A stretch of 64,000 bases of DNA, taken from Strongylocentrotus purpuratus (lineage: Eukaryota > Echinodermata > Echinoidea > Camarodonta > Strongylocentrotidae). The stretch lies in assembly GCF_000002235.5 (NCBI RefSeq), contig NW_022145550.1:309501-373500 (forward strand), given 5' to 3'. Numbering within the stretch: position 1 is the first letter of the stretch; every line of letters starts with the position of its first letter. Of the stretch, positions 48,701 to 60,700 are shown one piece after another. The position numbers were made by a program, and so were the translations under genes. The notes under the pieces were generated by a model. The model saw only the letters and a program-made list of their open reading frames with translations. It was not told the DNA's origin and did not search any database.

Positions 48701-51700
48701 ACGTGGCTTTGAGTGGGCTTCTTATACATAATGCGGAGGATGCTCATTTGCATATGAATGAAGTCCCAGAGACTTTGAATGTGTGGTATTTCCGATCGGT
48801 GGCAGGTGTACTATATTTCTACATTCATGCTGTAAAATTACATGGTGGTGTAAACAAATAAAACAAAGTTGCTTCAAATACAAATACCCCAAAAAGGTAC
48901 TTCCACACCAAAGCTGTAAACCAAATTAACAAACATTTGTATTTATACAACGTTTTTGTACTATATTTCTACATTCATGCTGTAAAATTACATGGTGGTG
49001 TAAACAAATAAAACAAAATTGGGTTAAATACAAATACACAAAAAGGTACTTCCACACCAAAGCTGTAAACCAAATTAACAAACATTTGTATTTATACAAC
49101 GTTTTTGTACTATATTTCTACATTCATGCTGTACAATTACATGGTGGTGTAAACAAATAAAACAAAATTGGGTTAAATACAAATACACAAAAAGGTACTT
49201 CCACACCAAAGGTGTAAACCAAATTAACAAACATTTGTATTTTTACAACGTTTTTGTACTGTATTTTTACATTCATTCTGTAAAATAACATGGTGGTGTA
49301 AACAAATAAAACAGAATTGCTTCAAATACAAATACACAAAAAGGTACTTCCACACCAAAGCTGTAAACCAAATTAACAAACATATGTATTTATACAACGT
49401 TTCTGTATTATGTTTTTAAATTCATTCCGGTGTAATTTTAATCAACGTACAATTTGTAAAAGAAAATACTTGACATGTTTGTAGGAGAAAATAACAACCA
49501 ATCTGTATTTTTACATCAGAACTTATGGCGACTCTGCTGACAGCAGATTTGCAGTAAAATTACAGAGATTTTTTTTTACAGTGTAGGAGTATACAGTTAT
49601 TTGCCATGAATATTTTACGGTTCAATTATGCAAAATTAAAATATATCATTTCTTATTATCATATACTTTTTTTGCTGAATATAAAGACAGAATTAAAGCA
49701 TGTCTAAACAAAACCCTCTAATACAAAACATTCAAGCCTTCATTACTGCCTTTAGAGCAGTGCACGGCTGAACTTTGCTATGAATTAAAAAAAGATGCAA
49801 TATGTTTACCTGAATCTTTCGTGCAGTACAGAATAAGAACGGGTACATGGTCGCTCTGACGAAGATTGAGATTGTGCGGCAAAATTAGGCTCGAAAGATT
49901 GAGTAATCCTTCTTCTTTCAAAGAACATTCCATGATATGGGAAATTCGAATCTCTTCCCCTGGAATAGGCAAGGTAGTGTTACTACGGCTGGAAACACGA
50001 AGCATCGCCACGGATCTCTTTTCTTTCTCCAAACAGCCCGGTGGGATAGATAGTCTTATACCCAGCTCCTGTATTTCCAGAACTCCACCCTGATCGTCTA
50101 TGACATCATAGGAGAAGAAGCCTGTATATCCCTCCTCTTTATCTATGGCTAGAATTTGGAATGATACAAGCCAAAAGTCAGTGTGCTTTGTATTGGGTTG
50201 GGTTACATGAGATATCCTTATCATCCATCATCATCATCATTATTTATTAAAGTTAGCCTTTCCCTCTTGAGAGGATTTACTTACTTTCACATCGAAATGG
50301 CACTACCTCCCTCCACTTATTCTTGTCTTGAGCATCCTCTTCGTTCATAAGTTGAAATAAATAAAAAATTCTGTAGAACTTCTAAACCTTCGCATTTCTG
50401 GCCGTAGGCATTCAGTGGAAAATCCGCAATAATAATAATATTCGGTTCTTGTATAGCGCATATCACATTATACAACGCCTTTATGCGCTTCCAAAGAGCT
50501 TTGGAAATTATTAAACTAGCTTTAGCTTCGGCAGCCGTGATAAGCGCACAGTGCATTTCAAAAAATAATCCTAACAGGTACCCATTTACCACACCTGGGT
50601 CGAGTGTGGCAAATGTATATTAATATCTTGCCAAAGGACATTAGTGCCGCGGCGGGACTCGAACCGCGGACCTTGTGATCTAAGGTCCGGTGACATATCC
50701 ACTCGGCAGCGACACGTCTAAATGAAGCCCTATTGGCGAGAATTCGAAGTTTAAGATGTATTTTCTGAAGTTTTCCGAGCAGATTTATGATAAGTTCACT
50801 ATATGTGTGTATATATATATATATATACACAGTATATCTCTTTATATATATATATATATATATCGTTACACTTCCTATATGTGAGTTACACTTTAATGAC
50901 TTGAAATAAGTAAATACAAACATAGAAAACGTTTATTAATACAATGAATATTGGGTAAAAGAAAATAACTTAAATTGAAACGTTGGTATATTAAGGCTTA
51001 TCAACTGGATCGCAACTGAATAAATATGATTAAAAAATATTACCATTCGCTATTTCCAGAGCAGCGTCGGTGAAGTGTAGCGCTTGAGCTGCTTCAAGAA
51101 GTCTTCCACGAGTCCCTTCTAACCGTACCCAATGCTGTAGCATGCTGAAAACCTTACGTTGATTGAAGATCTCTGACTTTGTTGTGTCTAGTGCACGAAC
51201 ATACCCTGAGTAAACTGCATCGTCCAGTCCTAGAGCTTTTCGGAGTGTCTCTACGTCTTTTGCTGCTCGGGCAAAGCTCCATAGCTCTTTTGTAGTTGGC
51301 TTCCGTCCAAATGTGTCCATGTCCTTATCATAAGCTTCATTTTAAAGAACGATAAATATACATTTTTAGGCAAAACGATTCATAACATTTCGATTGAACC
51401 TTTCAAAACTAAAATGATCTTTATTCTTGCACCATTTAGGCTTATCAAATCATAGCGATATATGTACATACTTTGAATGGACACTTGAATCCACACTATC
51501 TGACCAAGTTAAAACTCACGAAAATGTATTACCAATGATCACTGACAGTGTATCATATTATTATTTGTGTAGAGAGGTGCATAGAGGGTGCCTTTATAAC
51601 ATCAAAATAGTTCGAAAACCGATCGATGGCTCCTGGCCAACATAATCATCCATCAGAAGATTATCCAATTATGTTTAATACCTTACATTTTACAATTCTA

Positions 51701-54700
51701 ATTTGAAATTAATGATAATACAAAGTCAAACCGGAATCAATTTATAATTTGAGCAAAAATCAATGCCAAAACAACAGAAATATGAAATAAGATAGTATTC
51801 TATACCTTCTGTTTTTGCTGCGGATTGCAGTGACCCCCATACAAGCTTGAACCTCTGAAACGCTTTATGTACGTCGGATTGAGAGGCTTTCCACTTGGAA
51901 AACATCTGGATCGCAGCATCTTTCATTCTGTAAAATGTTCGATGTTCTATGTGCTGCAGCTCGTTTCGTTCGAATCCCAATTTATCACCGATCTCATAGT
52001 AATTATATGCTTTCATCTGCCCAGCAAGTGCCACTAACGTCTTGTCAGGAATTTCACTGAGTAATTAAAAATAAACGCAATTTAATAACAAGTATCTTGG
52101 TATTCCGATTGCTTTACTCCTAGGTAAACTCTCTTTTACGATATCCGTTTTGCTTTTAATGCTTTCTTCACGTTTTATGGCATAGGCCAACGGATAACAA
52201 CATCAATGTAATTATACGTTTGGATACGGTATGTTTATACATGCCAATCACCACAATCAACTGCTTTATACACATTATAGCTTGCTCATGTAAACATTTT
52301 ACACTGACTAACACTTGTATGATACCAAAATTAATATTTACGACAAGTAAGAAAGCTCGTATAAGAATCTGAATCGGGAATCCATTAACAATAAAGGTTA
52401 TTTTAAAAGAGGGACTTACTGTGCTGCGTCAAGGCCTGTTTTTGGTGAAATGACATAGAAGAGAGAAAGAGAGAGAGAGAGAGAATAGTGTTTAACTTAG
52501 TAACCAACAATTCCTATGTAATATGTGCTTATTTCAATTTCAATTTCAAATTTATTCATGTTTCCAACAAAACATTACAAATCAATTACAAGCATTTAAA
52601 ACAAATTTAAGAAATACATGTTGGAAACAGAGGGGTCCACTAAAAAGCAATGAGTGTACAAGTGTGAACACCTCAAATGAAACTTAGGAATAATGAGTAA
52701 TTGAATTAACTTATCTGTAACTCATGACAGCAATTTAAAAGTACATTGATGGGGAAATTAATAGGACAAGTATACAACTATGTCATATTTTGAGTGTATA
52801 TTTTGTTTTTACTATTATCATCCCAACGGGGTTCCACAAACGAACTTACAACGAAATGAATAGCTGATTTGTGCTTTTTGATAATGTTCAGTTTTCATTG
52901 ATTTTTCGTTAAAAAAAGATATGCCCGCATTATCATTATTATCAGGATGATACAGGGTAAAAGAAAAAACGTTATAATATATGAGCGGGTAAAATTAATT
53001 GCGTAAGTCTTAAAATACTATGTCCCTTTGGCAGCCAACATCAAATTCTGTAGAACTTTGCAGAAATTATGAATATGTCATGTTTGTCCTATCTGTGAAA
53101 TTTAAACGTTAGCAGTGTCCTAATATTCGAATTTTCAAGGAAACCCTTTTACTTGCAAGACTTCACTGTCAGACACTATTGAGTAAGTGACTGTTTTTTT
53201 TTCTTTGGTAATAACATACATAAAATGAACTGTAAAGGGTACATGAGCATTTGTCTAGACTCTACATAAATAACCCACTTCTTGTAATAGCCAAAATTAA
53301 ACTGATATAATCTTTGCGCAGCACAAAAAGTACTACCATTTGGTACAATGGTTTGAAAATCAGACGATTACTCACTGTAATGCTATCACTTAAGTCGACT
53401 CGACAACTAATAGTCGTTATTTTCCCACTTCAAGACATTTTCAAGCCCCCCTTTTTTAGGGAAGTTCTAAATCAGTAATATCTTTCAAAAGCCCCTCTAA
53501 AGTGTTGGGAGCCTCAAACAATTGATGGCAAAATTTCACCTAAGTAGTAGCATATACGGTTTGCAAAACAAATGTGTTTGAAGTCGAATATTGACGAAAG
53601 AATACACAAATTTTGGTTACCCAAATTATATATTTTTTTGAATCGATATTTATCTTCAAAAACATTTGTTGGGGGAAATCTTTGTACAAATGACATTCAC
53701 CTTCATATTGTGATACAAATTAAGTGAAATGTTGCCCTCAAATTTTGACGAATATAGGGCTCCCAACACTTTAAGAGGGGCCCTAAATATACATGTATAT
53801 GAATCAAAATCAAATACAAAATATGCAACATTGACATATTGAACCATTGAACCGTCATTTGATTCAAGCGACATTAGCACATACCTGGTTTAGTAATGAT
53901 TTGTTACACTTCATTATGATAGTTAAAAAATCCTATATCATGTTGTCCTGACTTTTAAAAACACATCATAAATTTAAATCACTTCTCTACCTGAGATTAA
54001 AATTGTACGGCCATATGGTTATTTTTGTGGCATTAAACGTTCGGACTGTTTATGATTTAGACCTTAAATCGAAGAGAGGTAGCGTTGTACTAATGGAAAC
54101 CAAAGTATGAACCTTGCATATTTATCTGGTCTTCTGGCGTGCCGACAGACTGAGTAAGGAGAAGGAGCTGGCTCTTCGCTTCTTGGCAGTCCCCTTGTCT
54201 CTGCCTCCATTGCTTCAACATATCATATGTGGCTCGCTCTCTGTCTTTAAGCCTCTTGTACTCTAGCTTATCCAGTTCTTGTATTGTAAACCCCAGACCC
54301 ACACCCAAGTCATAGTATTCGTCCACTTTAATAACTTCAGCGATATTGTTAAGTTCAATATCTGATAGGTCACCTTGTGGCATTTCCATGTCTTGTCTAT
54401 GAATTGAATCAATAAATAAATACAATTTACTAAATACAGTTTATACCGTATGAATACGAGTTTGAATAAAACAACGAAGAAGAAACCCTAAATCAACTGT
54501 CAACGTCTTCCGAACCAATAGAGCAAAATGTCTTAAATAGAATATGGTAATTACCTTTTAAATATAAAAATTTAATAATAGATGATGGAAAATTGATATC
54601 ATTCCCAAAATAGTTAATAGCCACATTTGCCCTAACTTAAATTTCTAAGATCTTTAGCAGTTAGTTAATCATGATAATGGTATTTTTCTAGACCTTCAAT

Positions 54701-57700
54701 ATCCCTTCAAATGTATTACATTTGTGGGTAAAGTCAGTATTATATGTGTGGGTGATTCAAAATTATTACATTTGTGGGTAAAGTGGTTATTACATTTGTG
54801 GGTGAAAATTATTACATTTGTGGGTAAAGTGTTATTACATTTGTGGGTGTTATTACATTTGTGGGTAAAGTGTTATTACATTTGTGGGCGTTTTTACATT
54901 TGTGGGTGTAACATCCCTCCCCCCCCCCCCCCCCCCCCCTGGATTTTCTTTTTAATGATTAAAAAAAAAAAGTAATGTCAAAGTAAATTACTTGTTAGAT
55001 ACTTACTGATCTGTGTTTTAGGTACAATGTAGATCGTTTATATGCTGGTCAATACAATTAGAAAAGTACCACCCTGACATCACCTTTTCAAACAAGTGGC
55101 GACTCCAATAGGAGAATAGATAGGGAAAATGCCAACTTTGAAATGATTGTTTTCATTTTTATTAAAGTAATCAAATACAAATATTTATATTTTATTTCTA
55201 ACTGGATCACAAGTTTTCATACTAAAGATTGTCAGGTAATGTTTGTTGGGTTTCCTTTTCATCTGAACGACCTTTAACATTTAGTATGCAGAAATACATA
55301 CAAATACATTCACTTACCGAACGAATGGTGAGTAGTGCGTTGAAATCGGACTTGGTGGTGCATCTGTTAGTAAAGGTATATATTTACATATTTACATAAT
55401 CAAACTTAATTGTAGAAAATTTGTGAAATAGAGAATTTTTAAAAGAGCTATACTTTGCCAGCGGAACGGCTTATTTGCCGTAAGACACTCATCAATGGCC
55501 ATATTTTAAAACTACTTTGCTAAGTATCACTCATGTAATATAATTCGTCCTTACCTCTGTATCTAATGACAAATGAGAGTGACCGCGACAATTCTGGATT
55601 CCCAACCTGAGAGACTGTAATGGTCATCAATTGGAATTCTGAACCTTCCTCGCTCTGCATCACTGGGAGGAGTACGCTGTGTTTTATTTGACTTCGAATA
55701 TCCGCCAAACAGATGGACTTCTATAAAGAAGAAAAAAATAGAATAACAAAAAAAAAAAACGAGGGAGAAATGTCTGAGGGGACTGATCAGTTTGTTTTAA
55801 AAAAGTCTGCTAGAATATTATGAAAATGAATCTTTGATATTGAACCCCTAAAAATGTTGCTCAACGTCAAAAAAAACTATTGTTGTCCATTCGTTATTCG
55901 ATGACATACATGTATATTTAAACGTCTAGATCTCTCTGAATATGATACTGTGAACAGCAAAAATCTATACCTCATTCGTACCTCAAAAATTCGTGTGTAG
56001 ACCTATGGGCCTAGAAAGTATTCATTTGTATTTAGTTGTTTGAGCTGTACGATAAGACAGAATGTACTTTTTTCAGAGACTTTGTTACTATAAAAAAAAA
56101 GGGGAAACCAGGATCTCGAACGTTTAATTGTGTTAGAGAAATACAACCTATAGGGTAACATATGTCTAGCAGACTCAAGCAAATTTCTTAGTAATATGAT
56201 ATAATCACAGCAGAAATGTCAAGATGGAATACCTCGTTTACAACCATCTTATCCTCTCCTTTACACGACACGATTATGTCACCAGACTGGAGAATGACAT
56301 CAAACGGCACCGAACGATGGGTTTTGCGATATGCCTTCTGTCTCTCTTCCTCGTGTATTTCCTTTTGGAGTGATTGAGCGTGTTATGAGCAAAGATAAGA
56401 AGGAAAAACAAAAGCCAGTCAGAGACAGATCCGTAAGAAACATACGTGAGAAAACAAAGCGACCGAACGATTGGACAACTGAAGTAATGTATTCTGCATT
56501 TTAGATATGCATAGTCACAACGAATTACTTAATACATACTCATATAACTATCATGAGTTGACCTCATTTGCATACACGCAAGGTAAAAGCCATTGAACTA
56601 ATCAGTGCGTAGTGTGCACATTGCGCGCTAGTCAGAAGGAATGAATATTTAGGAAGTGATCACGCGTTGACCTTATGTTGACCAATCAGCATCGCGTATT
56701 ACAAAGTAGTTGTACACGCATACTTGTTTCGGGGCCGTTGTCGCCTGATTATAGGTGCTTTAATCTCCAATTCCTGTCTGATCTCTGGTCATTCCTGTTT
56801 GTACTTAGTGAATCCCCTACAAGCTTACGGAAAGCACACGAACCCAGCACTAGCCGTTTCTGACGCAGTTTAGATGAAGTTATGATTCAGAAATACTTAT
56901 GTTGATTTATGATTATGCTCTGTCCATTGCAAAAGACATACTCTTTTGAAATTGTATGGTTTACCTTAGGTTTTAAAGTTTATTAATGAGAAATAACGAA
57001 TAAATCTATTACGGACTAGCACAGTTTTATGCTTGTCCAACGCATCGTTTTCCCCCACGTCCGCATTGTGTCTTTATAACCCGTTACATTTCTAAAACAG
57101 GGGGGGGGGGACTCGTATTTGGTCCTTCGTCGGGACAACATGTAATTTAGCTCTTCCTGGAAATCCCCCCCCCCCCCCATAACCATAAGGCATTGTAATT
57201 GGAACTGGAGTATGAAGGTATGGAACGAAGTCGACGCTGGAATTAAGATGTACCACTATTAAGATGCTGGAATTAAGATGTACCACTTTTAAGACGCAGG
57301 AATTAAGATGTACCACTATTAAGACGCAGGCAGATTTCTAAGTCCACCTCTCCTCATATGATGCTATAGAAATGGAATTAAACTTAGAAAGGAAACTTCA
57401 AGTTCCATAAAACTAATGAATCATTGCCCTTCAGTTTATTACATGTACTCAAATATAAGAACGACAATTATATAAATTACTTAAGTATAACTATGAGCAC
57501 AAGGCATTGTGTCAGTAGTGATATAAAGATGTTGTAAATATTTAAAGTCCATGTATTAATAAAAGTTTACCATTTTTCTTTTTGTCGTGAAACTAAAATT
57601 ATGAGTCTTTAAACACTTGTCTTAATTATCAACTGGTACACCTCCGTCATAGTCGTATATTTCGACGAAACGAACATAAATAAGTTATTGTAGCTTCCCC

Positions 57701-60700
57701 CGTCTCCTCTCAAATAAAAGATAAGACCTAATTTCTTTAGCCGCTCGGACATAATTAATATGATGTCGCCTGCCGAATATCCTGACAGATGTAGTAAAGA
57801 ATCAAATTCCCAAGCTGGGAATGGGAACAATCCTGACGTTGAGGTCGAGATTAAGGGCGGGGGCGGCCACAATATGCATAAGGATCTGTTGCAATGCAAC
57901 TACATTATGTACGTTTTTTTTTCTTCTGAATGAACAACATGTTACGTGATTGACAGTGAAACGCACCGCCCAAGTTGGCCATCCGGTTGAAAATATTCCA
58001 CCGCGCGTCAATGTAAAAATGTGTGTTGTGTTTAATTCCCCTAGAAAGTGTCAGCATGTGTGTTGTGTTTAATTGCCCTAGAAAGTGTCTGCAATTTTTA
58101 TCTCGAAAGATACGAGTAGTAAACACATGTAAAATGTTCACAAAATTAGACAAATTTGGCATCTACAGCAAGTCTAATCATAAATTTTCATTAAAACCAG
58201 GTTTGTCTGTACAGAAAGATATATTCGGGGAGATGTGGTTTCGTAATATGGAGAGAGTGTGTGTGTGTAAAAGGCTTTTACTAAAAGCCTCCCAAAAGCC
58301 TATACCTGATTGGGCGCCCTGTGTGGTGCGATTTGAATTCGAATACGCCCGGGCGGCTCGGCCTCTATGGAAGATGTCACTTAACTTATTGTAATGAGTT
58401 CTACCCGCCGCGGCACTAATGTCCTTTGGCAAGACATTGATCTACATTTGCCACACTCAATCCAGGTAAGGTAAATGGGTACCTGGTAGGATTATTCCTT
58501 GAAATGCACTGTACGCTAATCGGAGGCTGTCGGAGCTAAAGCTAGGGTAATAAATTTCAAAGCTCTTTGGAAGCGCATAGAGAAGCTATTTCATAACGTA
58601 TTATGCGCTATACAAGAACTGAACTATTTTATTATTATCTCCTTGAAATCAATGTGAGCAGGGACACATTGCATTTTTGAATTTGTTACACAAAAAAAAA
58701 ACACCTTCAGCATGAAATTGTGTGAAGAGCCGATGGCTATTTTTCATCCGCAGCTTTCAAAAGTATAAGTAAGCATATATCGTATAGATCGTTTTTTGTT
58801 TAAAGGTCTACTCTAACCCAACTAACTTAGACTTTCAAAACATGAATACACCTCTACTTATTAATATTCCAGCCTCTGATTTTTCAGAAAATCTCTAAGT
58901 TGTACAAAAAATGATTATAACCATCCATTTTCCAGTTCTCACGCTTGCTGGGCTACACCCTTCGAAAAAATGTAATACGGTCACGTTGTCTTGATGACGC
59001 ATTTGACGTCATTGCAGGCATTTCCGATTTGTCCTAAAAAAAAAAAGGATCTTACATGAGAAATGACGAAATGTCCAGAAACGTACTGGGATTTTTTTCG
59101 GATAGGTGTCTTTTTTCCCCAATTAATATCATAGTTTGCCTTTTTTTTTAAATATTTTGATGCCTAAATCAACCTTCTTTTTACCGGAGAGGCGCCTGCA
59201 GTGACGTCATAAACAGTTGCGCAATACAGCTCCGAAACTGGGCTTTTTTCTGAGCGTTCTGAGTTGTCATTTTAAAAGCTAGATTCCAAGATTATTGATG
59301 ATTTCTTAAAAAAATCATTGCCATGTTTGGAATCTCGTCAAAAATCATTCTACATGTCTTCTTTTTCATTTTTAGCCCGTTTTGGTTAGAGTGGCCCTTT
59401 AAAGATAAAGTTGAGTTCTGGCCATGCGATTGCATTGTGAAAGAACAGGTTTGGAATGGATCAGAAAAAGTTGATCATGTAGCGAGTAAGTATTGGTGTG
59501 TACTGCAAGGTTCTGGAGTCATCAAAATCATAATAAATTTGGCCTAGTCTTGGTAAAGTAACAAGCACTGTACACAGAAAGATGTATATGGGATTACACC
59601 AAAAAATGTCGGGGCTACTAACCTTGATTTCCTTATCTTTCTATGCTTACTATTCAGCCAGTATACATTTTCTACCAAAATTGTTTGGCAAATGACATTT
59701 GTTTGTTATCTTAAACATTCAGTGTAAGTTTCATTTGATTCTGTAAGAATTCATTTTCTTTCTTTTTTACCAGAACTCAAGTTTATCTTTAAGCAAAGAA
59801 CGAAGTAAAATGGACGCGATCTTTTGCTTACCGCTTCAGTCCTAGGATTGTCTGCATGAACATGAAGTCGAATATCAATTTCCTGGCCTCGACCAATGAC
59901 TTCTGGTACGTATGGAGTGCAGACTACTTGTTGCCGATCTAACTGTTGTTTGAGCGGAATGAGGACCCACCATTCAGCACATCGGTTTACGTAGAGCTCG
60001 AGAAAGCCCATGTGCACTTTGCAGGACGAGGTTGGATCCTCTGTTGAAGTCCACGACCTTCTAGATACTTGTAGTAGACCTATAAGATATTGTTTCATTT
60101 TTGCAGAAGACACAACGATGGATCATTCTTACTTATTGGCAAGTTCAGAAGAACGATGGCATTTTCTTACTCTGCTTAACCCCGGTGTACTCTTTTGTAA
60201 CTCTGTGTATAAGTTATTAAAACAAGACATTTAAAAATCTTCATGTTGAGGTTGGATAATCTACAATGTAGATTATCAACAGATGTTAGCAGGAAACCCT
60301 CATGTCTTCAATGCCTTTCCAGACAGGTGAGAAAAACAACGAGCTTTAATCATTGTTTTCACGACTGCTGTGCATAATGCCATTTTACTCAACATTTTAA
60401 TGCTCAGCAGTTGCTAGCTTTATTAGAAAGACATTCAAGAACATTGATATTGATCTACCTGTGTCCCGAATGTAAAGCGAGGCAATATCTGGTGTTACTT
60501 GTCTAGGGTCAATACAGTTGATCGAGTGTGGTATGGTGATCTTGACTGGCTGGTTGAAGGTAAGATCAGGAGGGTCAAATCGTATACCGCAGCATGCCAC
60601 CGATTCATCATCCCTTATGCTCATGCTCGGACGATCTAGAACTGCTACTTTAATCTTGCACACCTCAGGTTTCTGAAAGGTGCCCGCTGGAAAACAGATT

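Larger units (their letters stand above)
43794..49586. mobile_element. 5.8-kb block bounded by inverted CTACACTGTAAAAAA repeats
   Basis: CTACACTGTAAAAAA at 43794-43808 is mirrored at the right edge (about 49571-49586), with further matching ATCTGTA-type sequence inside both ends. The block contains a TTAA MITE, a 110-bp tandem array, a broken DIRS-like fossil and a 149-bp tandem array. It lies in the intron between the second ZU5 and second UPA exons. Whether it is one transposon or a pile-up of insertions is open. Confidence 0.6.

Noticed and set aside
58804-59547. 74-codon + strand open frame at 59323-59547
   Set aside because: It crosses the right end of a MITE and has no similarity to known proteins.
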